Assembly (NCBI GenBank): GCA_016124645.1
Contig: WGNE01000050.1
Span: 1 to 34,591, forward strand
Origin: Alphaproteobacteria bacterium
GTDB lineage: Bacteria > Pseudomonadota > Alphaproteobacteria > Micavibrionales > UBA2020
Length of the DNA: 34,591 nucleotides
Direction: 5' to 3'
Both the position numbers and the translations under genes were made by a program. Numbering within the stretch: position 1 is the first letter of the stretch; each line of letters starts with the position of its first letter. Of the stretch, positions 14,996 to 25,739 are shown piece after piece. Under the pieces are notes generated by a model. It did not search any database, was not told where the DNA came from, and was given only the letters and a program-made list of their open reading frames with translations.

Positions 14996-15793
14996 ATGAG
15001 CGGCACGGCGACACAGCAAAAACTCCCCGGCTCCGCCGCCACGGCATGGCTTTCGCTGGCTTTTCTTTACGTGCCGATCCTCGTCGTCATCGTCTTTTCC
15101 TTCAACGCCAGCCGGCTGATTACCGTCTGGGAAGGCTTCAGCACGGACTGGTACCGCGCCGCGCTCGCCAACGACGACTTGCGCCGCGCGACGATGAACT
15201 CCCTCATCGTGGGGGTAAGCGCAACTTTCGTCTCCACGCTTATCGCCCTGCTCGTCGCCCTCGCCCTGCGCGGCGGGCAGGCGCCGAAAAAGGCGCGGCA
15301 GGCGACGATGACGCTGATGACACTGCCCCTGCTCATCCCCGAGATCGTCATCGCCATCGCCTCGCTCATTTTCTTCGCCGCCGTCAACATGCGCCTCGGG
15401 CTCGGCAATGTGCTCGTCGCGCATATCGTCTTTTGCATCCCCTTCGCCTATTCGCCGATCAAGGCGCGCATCCTCACCATTCCGCCCGCGCTGTTCGAGG
15501 CGGCGGCCGACCTCTACGCCACGCCGTGGCGGGTTTTCCGGCGCGTGACACTGCCGCTGCTGATGCCCGGCATCACGGCGGGGGCGATGCTGGCCTTCAT
15601 CACCTCGCTCGACGACTTCATCATCACCCAGATGGTCGCGCCGCCGGGCGCGATGACCCTGCCCGTCTATATCTACAGCATGGTGCGCAAGGGCATCACG
15701 CCCGAGATCAACGCCATTTCCTCGCTCCTGCTCGTCGTCTCGATGATGCTCGTCCTTGCCTCCTACCTCGTCAACCAGAAGAAAGCCGCCTGA
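14996..15793 (+). CDS. potC: Spermidine/putrescine ABC transporter permease
   Basis: A 265-residue permease with about six membrane spans. The N-terminal span and LAFLYVPILVVIVFSFNASR are typical of PotC/PotI. The EAA coupling loop is at 168-192 (EAAADLYATPWRVFRRVTLP, then LLMPG). The SLDDFIITQMVAPPG segment after it is a strong PotC signature. GAGGGGG stands just upstream of ATG 14996. The gene ends one base before potD begins. It pairs with PotB in the membrane. Confidence 0.93.
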   Translation: MSGTATQQKLPGSAATAWLSLAFLYVPILVVIVFSFNASRLITVWEGFSTDWYRAALANDDLRRATMNSLIVGVSATFVSTLIALLVALALRGGQAPKKARQATMTLMTLPLLIPEIVIAIASLIFFAAVNMRLGLGNVLVAHIVFCIPFAYSPIKARILTIPPALFEAAADLYATPWRVFRRVTLPLLMPGITAGAMLAFITSLDDFIITQMVAPPGAMTLPVYIYSMVRKGITPEINAISSLLLVVSMMLVLASYLVNQKKAA

Positions 15794-15794
15794 C

Positions 15795-16823
15795 ATGAAA
15801 CGCCTTTTCGCCCTTTTCGTCTTCGCCTGCGCTCTCGCCTTCAGCGCCCCCGCCCATGCGGAGAAGCAGAAACTCTACATCTATACATGGGACACCTACG
15901 CCGACAGCGATCTTTTCAAGAAGTTCGAGAAGGAAACCGGCATCGAGGTCATCACCGACATCTATTCCAGCAACGACACGCTGATGGCCAAGCTGAAGGC
16001 GGGCGGCGCCTATGACGTCGTCGCCCCCTCGGGCAACTACATTCCCCTGCTGGCGCAGGAAAAGCTGCTGATGCCCATGCCGGAGGACATGAAGAAATTC
16101 GCGGACGGGCTGACGGACAACATCCGCCACCCGGCCTATGACCCCGACCAGACCTATTCCCTGCCCCTGTTCTTCGGCACCACCGGCCTTGCGGTGAACA
16201 CCAAGCTTGTGAAGGAAGACGTGACGAGCTGGAAACAATTTTTCACCCGCCCCGCGGGCGAGGACGCGCGGCTCGGCGTGCTGGACGACGTGGGCACGGT
16301 CATGGACATCGCCTCCATCGCCGGCGGCCATGAGTATTGCGACGGATCGCCCGATACGCTGAAAGCCCTGCTCGCCATGCTGAAGGCGCAAAAGCCCTTC
16401 GTGAAGGTCTATGGCGCGACCGGCTATTCGGAGCGGCTTGCCGCCAACGAGATCGCCCTGCAAATGGCGTGGAGCGGCGACGTCTATCGCGTGCGGCAGG
16501 ACAACCCGGCCATCAAATACGTCTATCCGAAAGAAGGTGTGGAGGTCTGGGTCGATAACCTCGCCATTCCCGCCGCGGCGAAAAACGTCGAGGCGGCGAA
16601 GAAGTTCATCGCCTTCGTCATGAAGCCGGAAAACATGGCCGCCTATGCGCAATATTCGGGCAACGTGCCCAGCCTGAAGACCGCCATGCCGCTGCTGCCG
16701 GAAAAATTCCGCGACGCGCCGGAGTTCAACATCCCCAAGGGCGTCAAGGGCGAGATTTCGCGCACCTGCCCCGCCGAAGTCAACCGCGACTACCAGAAGG
16801 TCTGGGACCGTCTGCTGCGATAA
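15795..16823 (+). CDS. potD: Spermidine/putrescine-binding periplasmic protein
   Basis: A 342-residue solute-binding protein. A clear signal peptide (residues 1-22, cleavage after AHA) precedes the mature N-terminus EKQKLYIYTWDTY. The family landmarks follow: YADSDLFKKFEKETGIEV, the YDVVAPSGNYIP strand, LPLFFGTTGLAVN and AWSGD. Aromatic and acidic residues of the type that line the polyamine pocket are present, but substrate preference (putrescine versus spermidine) cannot be read. Start at ATG 15795 because the signal peptide begins there. It is the last gene of potABCD. Its stop is only 3 bases from the stop of the convergent efflux lipoprotein gene, so no terminator separates the two transcripts. 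Confidence 0.93.
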   Translation: MKRLFALFVFACALAFSAPAHAEKQKLYIYTWDTYADSDLFKKFEKETGIEVITDIYSSNDTLMAKLKAGGAYDVVAPSGNYIPLLAQEKLLMPMPEDMKKFADGLTDNIRHPAYDPDQTYSLPLFFGTTGLAVNTKLVKEDVTSWKQFFTRPAGEDARLGVLDDVGTVMDIASIAGGHEYCDGSPDTLKALLAMLKAQKPFVKVYGATGYSERLAANEIALQMAWSGDVYRVRQDNPAIKYVYPKEGVEVWVDNLAIPAAAKNVEAAKKFIAFVMKPENMAAYAQYSGNVPSLKTAMPLLPEKFRDAPEFNIPKGVKGEISRTCPAEVNRDYQKVWDRLLR

Positions 16824-16826
16824 GCC

Positions 16827-18218
16827 TTATTTTTTCTTCGCGGGGGGCGTCAGGTCGATCCAGCCGCCGCCCAGCGCCTTGTAGAGCGTGACCGCGGCGT
16901 CGAGAGATTCAAGCTTCACGCTGGCATAGCTGTCTTCGGCACTCAGCAACGTGCGCTGCGCGTCCAGCAAGCTCTGGTAATCGACGGAGCCCGCCTTGTA
17001 AAGCTCGCGCGACATCTGGTAGCTCTTGCGCGATTCACGCATGGCCTGCAGCAACGCCTTTTGCCTTGTCTGCGCGGCATTGGCGGCGGAAAGCGCGTCT
17101 TCCACCTCCTGCAGCGAGGTCAGCACGGTCTTGCGGTAAACCTCCGCCAGCTCCATCTCGCGGCCCGTCGCCTTTTCGACGCCGCCTTCCAGCGCGCCGC
17201 CGTGGAAGATGGGCGCCAGCAGGGAGGACGTGATGGAAAAGCCCTTGGTCGCCGCCCCGCCGATGGGCGAAAGCGCGAGCGAGGCCGCGGAGCCGATATC
17301 AAAGGTCGGGAAGAAGGCCGCGCGCGCCGCGCCGATATCGGCATTGGCCGCCACCAGATTTTCTTCCGCCGCGCGGATGTCGGGTCTGCGCTCCAGCAGG
17401 ACGGAGGGCTGGCTGAGCGGCACCTTGGGCAGCTTCACCTTCTTCAGGTCCATGCCGTTGGTGCGCAGCGCGCTGGGCGCTTTGCCGAGCAGGATGGCCA
17501 GCGCGTCCTGCGCCGCGTTCGCCTGGTTTTGCAGGGCCGCCACCGCCGCCTCCTGCGTGGCGAGCTGCGCCTTTTGCCGGGAAACATCGAGCGCGTTGGA
17601 CGAGCCCGCGTCGTAGCGCGCTTGCACGATCTGCATCACGTCGCGCTCGTTCTTCAGGTTGTTCTGCGCGATCTGCACGCGCTCGCGCAGGTTCAGCAGG
17701 CTGAAGTACGTCTGCGCCACGTCGCTCATCACCACCAGCGAGAGCGCGTCGTGGTCATAGACGCTGCTCTTCACCCCGGCCTTCGCCGCGGCGATGCCCG
17801 CGCGGTTCGCGCCGAAAAGGTCGAGCTCGTAGGAAACGGAAACGCCCGCGCTTGCGCTGTTGCTCCATTTGTCGCTGCCGCCGTGGGGGATGCTGCGCGA
17901 CCAGCCCGCGCCGCCCGTGCCGTCAACGCTGGGCAGCAGGCTCGCGCCCGCGATCTTGGCCGAGGCCTGCGCCTGCTTGATGCGGGCGAGCGCGGCGCCG
18001 AGGTCGTTGTTGTTCTGCAAGGCCTCGATCATCAGCGCGTCCAGCTCCACGCTGTTGAAATTGCGCCACCATTCGGGATTGATATCGGCGGAGGACACCT
18101 TGTCGCGCGCCTTCCAGCGCTCCATGGCGGAAACCTGCGGCCGATCGTAATCCGGCGTCATCGAGCAGGCCGTGAGCGTGGCCATGACGAGGAGGGAGGC
18201 GATGAGTGTCTTTTTCAT
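16827..18218 (-). CDS. NodT-family outer-membrane efflux lipoprotein
   Basis: A 463-residue outer-membrane factor of the NodT/OprM type. It begins with a lipoprotein signal peptide and lipobox LTAC (Cys18), followed by Ser, consistent with sorting to the outer membrane. Two homologous halves follow with the OEP pattern: PEWWRNFNSVELDALMIEAL, NNDLGAALARIKQAQA near 70-85, then RPDIRAAEENLVAANADIGAARAAFFP near the middle and SLQEVEDALSA in the second half. As a trimer it would form the channel-tunnel across the outer membrane and periplasm. It is the last gene of the efflux operon and probably serves both the EmrAB-type and MacAB-type pumps encoded upstream. Confidence 0.92.
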   Translation of the reverse strand: MKKTLIASLLVMATLTACSMTPDYDRPQVSAMERWKARDKVSSADINPEWWRNFNSVELDALMIEALQNNNDLGAALARIKQAQASAKIAGASLLPSVDGTGGAGWSRSIPHGGSDKWSNSASAGVSVSYELDLFGANRAGIAAAKAGVKSSVYDHDALSLVVMSDVAQTYFSLLNLRERVQIAQNNLKNERDVMQIVQARYDAGSSNALDVSRQKAQLATQEAAVAALQNQANAAQDALAILLGKAPSALRTNGMDLKKVKLPKVPLSQPSVLLERRPDIRAAEENLVAANADIGAARAAFFPTFDIGSAASLALSPIGGAATKGFSITSSLLAPIFHGGALEGGVEKATGREMELAEVYRKTVLTSLQEVEDALSAANAAQTRQKALLQAMRESRKSYQMSRELYKAGSVDYQSLLDAQRTLLSAEDSYASVKLESLDAAVTLYKALGGGWIDLTPPAKKK

Positions 18219-18255
18219 TTTCCGGTTCCTGCTTGTTTACTTCCAGTTATTCCGA

Positions 18256-20199
<1,944 letters not shown>

Positions 20200-20233
20200 T
20201 GTCGCCTGCCCTTCGGGTTAAAAAACTGCATTC

Positions 20234-21802
20234 TTATTCTAACACGGCGTTGATGTCTTCTTCCTGCGGTTTTCTGCGCGAAATTTTCAGAAACGGCAGC
20301 AACGGCAGGGCCAGAAGCACCACGTATGTCATAATGCGAAAGTCGTTGAGATAGGAGATCGCCGCCGCCTGCCGCGTGACCGCGCCGTTGAGCAGGGCGA
20401 GCGCCGCGGTGCTGAAACTGTTGAAATAGACCTGCGGCACCGCCTGCAGCATGACGTGCGACATGCCGAAGGGCGAGAGCCGCGCGCCCAGCTCGGCATG
20501 GTTGATCTGCGTGTATTGCGCGACCATCGCGACCATCAGCGAGATGCCGATGCTGCTGCCGATGTTGCGCACGAGGCTGAAAACCGCCGTCGCGTCGTTG
20601 CGGAAACGCGGGTGCAGCGTGGCATAGGCGACGGTGCTGAGCGGCACGAAGATGAAGCCCATGCCGAAGCCCTGTATCAGCCCCGTCTTGGTCAGCAGCC
20701 ATGTGCCGACGTTCAGGTTGAACAGGCTCATCTCATAGAGCGAGAGCGCCGTCATCGAAAGCCCGAAGGCGATAAGCAACCGCACGTCCACCTTGCCGAT
20801 GAGCCGCCCCACGATCATCATCGCCGCCATGGTGCCGATGCCGCGCGGGGCGAGCACGAGCCCGGTGGTGATGACGGGAAAGCCCATCAGGTTCTGCAGG
20901 TACGGCGGCAGCAGGGCCATGGTCGTCAAAATCAGCATGCCGACCACGAACATGAACATGAGGCACAAAACATAGTTGCGGTCGCGGAACATCTCCGGCT
21001 CCAGAAACGGGCGCTTTTCGGAGGTGAGCACATGCACGATGAACAGGTAAAGCGCCGTGAGCGCGACCACGCATTCGGCGATGATCTCGGGCGATGAAAA
21101 CCAGTCCTGCGTCTCGCCCCTGTCCAGCATCATCTGCAGCCCGCCGATGGCGATCGCGAGAAGGCTGAAGCCGAAAACGTCGAAGCGGCGGGTCTTGTCC
21201 GGCTCCGACGCGGGCAGGAAAAGCCACATGCCCGCCATGGCGACGATGCCGACCGGCAGGTTGATGAAGAAGACCCAGCGCCAGTTGTAGGATTCCGTCA
21301 GCCAGCCCCCCAGCGTGGGGCCGAGGATGGGGCCCAGCATGACGCCCACGCCCCACATGGCCATGGCCTGCCCGTGGCGGTCGGGCGGGTTGATGTCGAG
21401 CAGCACGGCCTGCGAGAGCGGCACCAGCGCCGCGCCGAACACGCCCTGCAGGAGGCGGAAGACCACCATCTCCGGCAGGGTCGCGGCGATGCCGCAGAGC
21501 ATGGAGGTGATGGTGAAGCCGATGATGGAGGTGATGAAGACCTCCTTGCGCCCGAACTTGGCGGCGAGGATGCCGGCCGGCGCGGTCATGATGGCGGCGG
21601 CGACGATATAGGAAGTCAGCACCCAGGCGATCTGGTCCTGCGTCGCGGCCAGCGAGCCCTGCATATGCGGCAGGGCGACGTTGGCGATGGTAGTGTCCAG
21701 CGCCTGCATGATCGTCGCCAGCATGATGGAGACGGTGACCAGCCCCGTGTGAAGGGGCTTTCCGTCCTTATCGACTGCGGCTGGCGCGGCGGCGGTTGTC
21801 AT
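20234..21802 (-). CDS. emrB: DHA2-family MFS drug exporter (EmrB/QacA type)
   Basis: A 522-residue protein with 14 predicted hydrophobic spans, the DHA2 pattern. Motif D1 (LDTTIANVALP) near 35-45, motif A-like GRKEVFI after the second/third span, an arginine in span 4 (FRLLQG), motif C (GPILGPTLGGWL) and the DHA2 tail are all visible. It exports drugs or lipophilic compounds in exchange for protons. The start codon follows an AAGG ribosome-binding site, and the gene is 13 bases after the HlyD-type adaptor gene, the normal emrA-emrB order. The long C-terminal loop and final span end in a short charged cytoplasmic tail. Confidence 0.93.
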   Translation of the reverse strand: MTTAAAPAAVDKDGKPLHTGLVTVSIMLATIMQALDTTIANVALPHMQGSLAATQDQIAWVLTSYIVAAAIMTAPAGILAAKFGRKEVFITSIIGFTITSMLCGIAATLPEMVVFRLLQGVFGAALVPLSQAVLLDINPPDRHGQAMAMWGVGVMLGPILGPTLGGWLTESYNWRWVFFINLPVGIVAMAGMWLFLPASEPDKTRRFDVFGFSLLAIAIGGLQMMLDRGETQDWFSSPEIIAECVVALTALYLFIVHVLTSEKRPFLEPEMFRDRNYVLCLMFMFVVGMLILTTMALLPPYLQNLMGFPVITTGLVLAPRGIGTMAAMMIVGRLIGKVDVRLLIAFGLSMTALSLYEMSLFNLNVGTWLLTKTGLIQGFGMGFIFVPLSTVAYATLHPRFRNDATAVFSLVRNIGSSIGISLMVAMVAQYTQINHAELGARLSPFGMSHVMLQAVPQVYFNSFSTAALALLNGAVTRQAAAISYLNDFRIMTYVVLLALPLLPFLKISRRKPQEEDINAVLE

Positions 21803-21815
21803 CCTTCTACCCCTT

Positions 21816-22892
21816 CTATTCCCCGGCGCCCGTCGAGGCGACGGCGGGAGTGACGACGTTTTCCGCGAAGGGATGCAGGTGCGGGAAGCTGCCGGTGTCG
21901 ATCGTGACCTCGGTGCTCATGCCCGCGCGCAATTGCGGGTCGCCCGGCTTCACCTCGGGCCGGATTCGCACGGCGATGCGCTGCACGACCTTGACCCAGT
22001 TGCCGGTCGAGTTCTGCGCGGGCAGGATGGAAAACTCGGAACCCGTGGCGGGGCTGATGCTTTCGACCACGCCGGTCCATTCATGGCCGGGGTAGGTATC
22101 CACCGCGATGTCCACCTTCTGCCCGGGCTTGACGTCGGTCAGCTGGGTCTCCTTGTAGTTCGCCTCGATCCATGTATCGGCGCTGGCGACCATGCTCATG
22201 ACCGGTACGCCCGCGTTGGCGTAATCGCCCGTATGGGGCGTCGCGCCGGCAAGGCCATCGACCGGCGCGCGCACCGTGGCGCGGTCGAGGTCGAGCTGCG
22301 CCGCGTCCAGTTCCGACTGCGCCACCTTGTAGAGCGGGTGGTCTTCGGGCGCGATGTCGATATCGCCGTCGAGCTGGGCGACGATGCTGCCGAGCTCCTG
22401 CTGCAGCTGGCCGACCTTGGTCCGCGTGACGTCGAGGTTATGCGTGGCCTCGTCCAGCTTGGCGCGGGAAACGGCGTCCTTCGCGCTCAGCCCCTGCTGG
22501 CGGTCGAACTCGATCTTGGCGTAATCCGCGTCCTGCTGCGCTTCCTTCAGCTCCGCCTGCTTCTGGCGCGCCTGCGCCTTCAAATCCTCGATCTGCGTGC
22601 GCACGTCGCCAAGGCTCGCCTTCGCCTTTTCGACCTTGATCTCGAAAGAGCGCGGGTCGATGCGGAACAGCACCTCGCCTTTCTTCACGAACTGGTTGTC
22701 CTTCACCGGCGCGTCGATAATCGTGCCCGCGACCTGCGCGGTCACGGAAATCTTGTTCGCCTTCACATAGGCGTTGTCCGTCTCGATGTACCGCCCGCTG
22801 TAAAGGTAGAACACGCCCGAGACCAGCATCACGATGACCGGGCCCAGTATCATCAGCAGCTTTCTGGTTTTTCGTTTTTCTTGCGCCGTCAT
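21816..22892 (-). CDS. emrA: EmrA-type membrane-fusion (HlyD) adaptor
   Basis: A 358-residue adaptor. The cytoplasmic N-terminus is Lys/Arg-rich, a single span is at about 12-31, and the beta-barrel/lipoyl halves begin ETDNAYVKANKISVTAQVAG, a hallmark of EmrA/VceA. A long coiled coil follows (about 75-200, with repeated Gln/Lys/Ala heptads), then the second lipoyl half (ATVRAPVDGLAGATPHTGDY) and the C-terminal barrel (WIEANYKETQLTDVKPGQKV). It bridges EmrB and the outer-membrane channel. The ATG is separated from the MarR stop codon by a single base, so translation is coupled. Confidence 0.93.
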   Translation of the reverse strand: MTAQEKRKTRKLLMILGPVIVMLVSGVFYLYSGRYIETDNAYVKANKISVTAQVAGTIIDAPVKDNQFVKKGEVLFRIDPRSFEIKVEKAKASLGDVRTQIEDLKAQARQKQAELKEAQQDADYAKIEFDRQQGLSAKDAVSRAKLDEATHNLDVTRTKVGQLQQELGSIVAQLDGDIDIAPEDHPLYKVAQSELDAAQLDLDRATVRAPVDGLAGATPHTGDYANAGVPVMSMVASADTWIEANYKETQLTDVKPGQKVDIAVDTYPGHEWTGVVESISPATGSEFSILPAQNSTGNWVKVVQRIAVRIRPEVKPGDPQLRAGMSTEVTIDTGSFPHLHPFAENVVTPAVASTGAGE

Positions 22893-22893
22893 T

Positions 22894-23454
22894 TTATTCG
22901 TCCTTTTTGTCTTTCTTGTTTTTCTTGTCCTTGCCGTCCGTTTCCGCCGTGCAGCTGCCGCCTTCCATGCCGCACAGGCTGCCGCGCATTTTCGTCAGCA
23001 TGCCCAGGAATTCTTCCTGCTCGCTTTCGGAGATGCCCGCCAGCACATCGGCGCGCAGCCTTGCCGCCTCGGCGCGGATGCGCACCAGAATGGGTTCCGC
23101 CTTGTCCGTCAGGTAAAGCTGCAACGCGCGGCGGTCGCCGGGGTCGGGTCTGCGCTCCACCCAGTCCGAGGCCTGCATGCGGTCGAGCAGGCGGGCGACG
23201 CTGATGGGCTGCATCTCCAGTATGTCGGCGAGGCGACTCTGCCGGATGCCGGGGTTGCGCCACAAAATCGAGAGTGCCCGCCACTGCGCCTGCGTAAGGT
23301 CAAGGTCCTGAATGCGGCGGTTGAAGTTGCGCCGCATCAGCCGCGCCACGTCCTGCAGCATGAAGCCGAGGTTTTCGAGCCCCCTGCCCGCCTGTGCCGC
23401 GTCCGCATATGCATTGTCCGGCGCCTTGCCGCTTTTCTTGTCCGTCATAGCCAT
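22894..23454 (-). CDS. MarR-family transcriptional regulator
   Basis: A 186-residue winged-helix repressor. The DNA-binding core runs from about residue 50 to 120: DLTQAQWRALSIL, SRLADILEMQPISVARLLDRM (recognition helix), then the wing RRPDPGDRRALQLYLT. The protein is longer than a typical 140-150-residue MarR because of an N-terminal extension and a C-terminal tail ending in Lys/Asp-rich sequence. A Cys161/Cys168 pair (CGMEGGSC) in that tail could be a thiol-based sensor or metal site, which is inference. The start is uncertain: ATG 23454 or ATG 23448, with no good ribosome-binding site, and a TTG at 23460. It heads marR-emrA-emrB-macB-OMF and probably represses it. Confidence 0.9.
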   Translation of the reverse strand: MAMTDKKSGKAPDNAYADAAQAGRGLENLGFMLQDVARLMRRNFNRRIQDLDLTQAQWRALSILWRNPGIRQSRLADILEMQPISVARLLDRMQASDWVERRPDPGDRRALQLYLTDKAEPILVRIRAEAARLRADVLAGISESEQEEFLGMLTKMRGSLCGMEGGSCTAETDGKDKKNKKDKKDE

Positions 23455-23481
23455 AATCAAAACACCGTTTGAAGAGAAATA

Positions 23482-23495
23482 ATAAGCATACTTAT
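23482..23495. promoter_or_regulatory. Palindrome ATAAG-CATA-CTTAT (candidate MarR operator)
   Basis: Perfect 5-bp arms with a 4-base centre, directly abutting the -10 hexamer on the marR side and so covering the expected transcription start. MarR proteins typically bind AT-rich palindromes in this position, so autoregulation is a natural reading. A second AT palindrome (AATAA-TG-TTATT, 23544-23555) lies about 60 bases further upstream. Confidence 0.5.
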
Positions 23496-23523
23496 ATTAT
23501 ATCAACACATATATAGCCCTCAA
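23496..23523 (-). promoter_or_regulatory. Promoter of marR-emrA-emrB-macB-OMF
   Basis: On the minus strand TTGAGG (23518-23523), a 16-base spacer and a perfect TATAAT (23496-23501) form a good housekeeping-sigma promoter about 40 bases upstream of the MarR start. The palindrome at 23482-23495 sits immediately downstream of the -10. Confidence 0.6.
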
Positions 23524-23543
23524 ACGATATTCTTCAAGGGCGG

Positions 23544-23555
23544 AATAATGTTATT
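23544..23555. repeat. AT-rich palindrome AATAA-TG-TTATT
   Basis: Perfect 5-bp arms in the gap between the MacA stop and the marR promoter. It may be a second operator for the adjacent MarR protein. AT-rich palindromes of this size occur by chance in AT-rich DNA, so it is only suggestive. Confidence 0.3.
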
Positions 23556-23583
23556 ATATATCAGTTATTTATGATTGATGTTT

Positions 23584-24786
23584 TTACAGATGCGCCATGC
23601 CGCGCATGCCGTGATGCGCCCCGCCGGCCGTGGCCGAGTCGCTTTGCGGAGCCTCGAGGTAGATTTTATCGCCGGGTTTCAGCCCGTCCTTCACCTCGGC
23701 CATCGCGCGGTCCTGCAGGCCGATGTGGATGACGCGCGCTTCCGGCTTCTTGCCGCCGGGCGCCGCGACATAGACGCGGTAGGCCATGCCCGCCTTCGTG
23801 TCCTTTTTCGCCATGCGCTTGCCCAGCGCGGCGACGGGAATGAGCGGCGCGTCCTTCGCGCGGCCGAGGACGAAGAAGGTCTGGGTGCTCATGCCGCTCA
23901 TCAGCTGGCGGTCCTTGTTGTCCACATCGACCAGAACGTCGTAGAGCACGACCTCGTTGATGACCTCGGGCGTCGGCAATATCTGGCGCACGGCGCCGGT
24001 CCAGCGGCGGCCCTGCGCGCCCAGCGTGGTGAAATAAACCTCCATGCCGGGCTTGATGCTCATGATGTCGGCTTCGGCCACCTGCGCTTCCACCGTCATG
24101 GTGTCGAGGTCGGCGAGCTGCACGATGGTGGGGGCGGACTGCACGGCGTTGACCGTCTGGCCTTCCTTGATGTCGGCCACCACGACGGTTCCGTCCATCG
24201 GCGCATAGATCTTGGCGTAGCCGAGGTTGGCCTGATCGCCCGAAAGCGTGGATTGCTCTTCCTCCAGCTGCGCTTCCAGCGCGTCCTTCTGCGCTTTTGC
24301 GACCTTCAGCGCGGTATCCGCGCTGTCATAGGCGTCCTGGCTGACGGCGCTGGTCTTCAAAAGCTTTTCGTTGCGCGCGAACTGCTGCTGCGCCAGCTTG
24401 ACCTGCGCTTCCTGCTGGACGATCTGCGCCTGCAGGGTCTTCACCCGCGCCTTGTCGGCCTCGACCTTGGACAGATAGACCTGCGGGTCGATATCCGCGA
24501 TGGGGTCGCCTTTTTTCACGTCGTCGCCCAGCTCGACGTAAAGCTTCTTGATCTGCCCCGAAACCTGCACGCCGACATCGACCGAGGTCTTGGGCTCCAG
24601 CTTGCCCTGCGCGGTCACCAGCTGCTCGAGGTCGCCCTTGGTCACCGTCACGACCTGCGGCGCGGCCTGCGCCTGCGCCAGCTTGCGCGCCTGCATGTAA
24701 CGGTAACCGCCGAAACCCGCCGCGCATAACAGCAGCAGCACGAAGATGATCTTGCCGGTCTTTTTGCCCTTGGGTTTGTTCTGCAT
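23584..24786 (-). CDS. macA: MacA-type periplasmic adaptor of an ABC efflux pump
   Basis: A 400-residue adaptor. A basic N-terminus (KPKGKKTGK) and a single span (about 12-28) anchor it. The first lipoyl half (TKGDLEQLVTAQGKLEPKTS, then SGQIKKLYVELGDDVKKGDPI) precedes a long coiled coil (about 85-170), and the second lipoyl half contains IYAPMDGTVV. The barrel and membrane-proximal domains follow (LGAQGRRWTGAVRQILP). The wording is MacA-like rather than EmrA-like. The last dozen residues are His/Met-rich (AHHGMRGMAHL), unusual for the family and conceivably a metal-binding tail. It lies upstream of marR with a 129-base gap that contains the marR promoter. Its partner MacB is encoded three genes further on. 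Confidence 0.9.
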   Translation of the reverse strand: MQNKPKGKKTGKIIFVLLLLCAAGFGGYRYMQARKLAQAQAAPQVVTVTKGDLEQLVTAQGKLEPKTSVDVGVQVSGQIKKLYVELGDDVKKGDPIADIDPQVYLSKVEADKARVKTLQAQIVQQEAQVKLAQQQFARNEKLLKTSAVSQDAYDSADTALKVAKAQKDALEAQLEEEQSTLSGDQANLGYAKIYAPMDGTVVVADIKEGQTVNAVQSAPTIVQLADLDTMTVEAQVAEADIMSIKPGMEVYFTTLGAQGRRWTGAVRQILPTPEVINEVVLYDVLVDVDNKDRQLMSGMSTQTFFVLGRAKDAPLIPVAALGKRMAKKDTKAGMAYRVYVAAPGGKKPEARVIHIGLQDRAMAEVKDGLKPGDKIYLEAPQSDSATAGGAHHGMRGMAHL

Positions 24787-24908
24787 GTGCCTATTCCTGT
24801 TCCCGCGTCATGAAATGCCGCAGATGACACGGGGGATATAATGAGTCCCTGCGCGAAAGAAAAGCCTTGTTACGCAACCCCCTGTTTTCCATGGATAAAA
24901 ATTTTCGC

Positions 24909-25574
24909 TCAGGAAGCGTCTTTTTTATCCGGCGCGGCGGAGAAGACCTCCCCCGTGTTCAGGAACTGGTTGACCTTTTCCGCGATGCGCCGGTGGCCGC
25001 TGGCGTTGGGATGCAGCCCGTCGAAAAGGAAGGAGCGGTAGTTGATCTGGATCCAGTTCTTCCAGATATCGACGAAGAACAGGTTCGATTCCGAAGCCAC
25101 CTTCTCGATGATGCTGTTGAACAGCTTCACCCGCTCGTTGCGGTAGGATTTGGCGGGCCGCCACGGCAGCGGGTTGACCTTGTTCTCGTCCACGGGGTTG
25201 AGCCCGACGAAGGCGATTTTCTGCGTGTACTTGCGCGCGATGCCGACCAGCTTGCCGATGTTCGCCTCGAATTCCGGCAGCTCGATGAAGTTGCGCTTTT
25301 CGTCGTTCATGTAATGCGCGTCGTTGATGCCGATGGCGAAGACGATGACCGCCTCGCGGTCGGCATCGAAGCGCGCGGTCATCTCGCCTTCCATGCGCGC
25401 CAGCAAATCGATCGTCGTGTCGCCGGAGATGCCCTGGTTATAGACCAGCGTGTCCTCCGCCCGCCCGGCCACGAAGGCCTGGTCGGCGGAGGAGCGGATG
25501 CGCTGCACCCAGCCGCCCTGCTCGTCCCATGCGCCGTAGGTGATGCTGTCGCCGAAAAAATACAGGTCTCTCAT
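24909..25574 (-). CDS. SGNH/GDSL-family hydrolase
   Basis: A 221-residue alpha/beta esterase-like protein. Block I is FFGDSITYG with nucleophile Ser10, block II has the oxyanion Gly in NQGISGD near 46-52, block III is GINDAHY with Asn84, and block V DGLHPNASGH holds the Asp185/His188 pair. All four catalytic blocks are complete, so it should be active. No signal peptide is seen, so a cytoplasmic esterase, thioesterase or acyltransferase is likely; the substrate is unknown. The start at ATG 25574 is chosen because block I normally lies about 10 residues from the start; a longer reading adds 20 unconserved residues. It is followed by macA after a 122-base gap, so a link to efflux is uncertain. 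Confidence 0.9.
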   Translation of the reverse strand: MRDLYFFGDSITYGAWDEQGGWVQRIRSSADQAFVAGRAEDTLVYNQGISGDTTIDLLARMEGEMTARFDADREAVIVFAIGINDAHYMNDEKRNFIELPEFEANIGKLVGIARKYTQKIAFVGLNPVDENKVNPLPWRPAKSYRNERVKLFNSIIEKVASESNLFFVDIWKNWIQINYRSFLFDGLHPNASGHRRIAEKVNQFLNTGEVFSAAPDKKDAS

Positions 25575-25739
25575 ATCCGCAAAGCCCCCGTGAATAGCCA
25601 GAGGTGAATCCCCCGAAGCGGGCGCGCGCTGCAATGCTGCGCCGCAATGGTTTATTGTCAGGAATTATCCGCCATTAAGCAACAACGGAAAACCGGGTTT
25701 TGGCGGGTTTAGGTAAAATAAATAGCCCGCTTCCCTTGT

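Noticed and set aside
14125-15042. Minus-strand frame opposite potB
   Set aside because: Antisense to a gene with a clear EAA loop and membrane spans; the translation is His/Gln/Arg-rich without any family features.
16824-16826. Terminator between potD and the efflux lipoprotein
   Set aside because: Only three bases separate the two stop codons, and no hairpin with a T-tract is present nearby on either strand.
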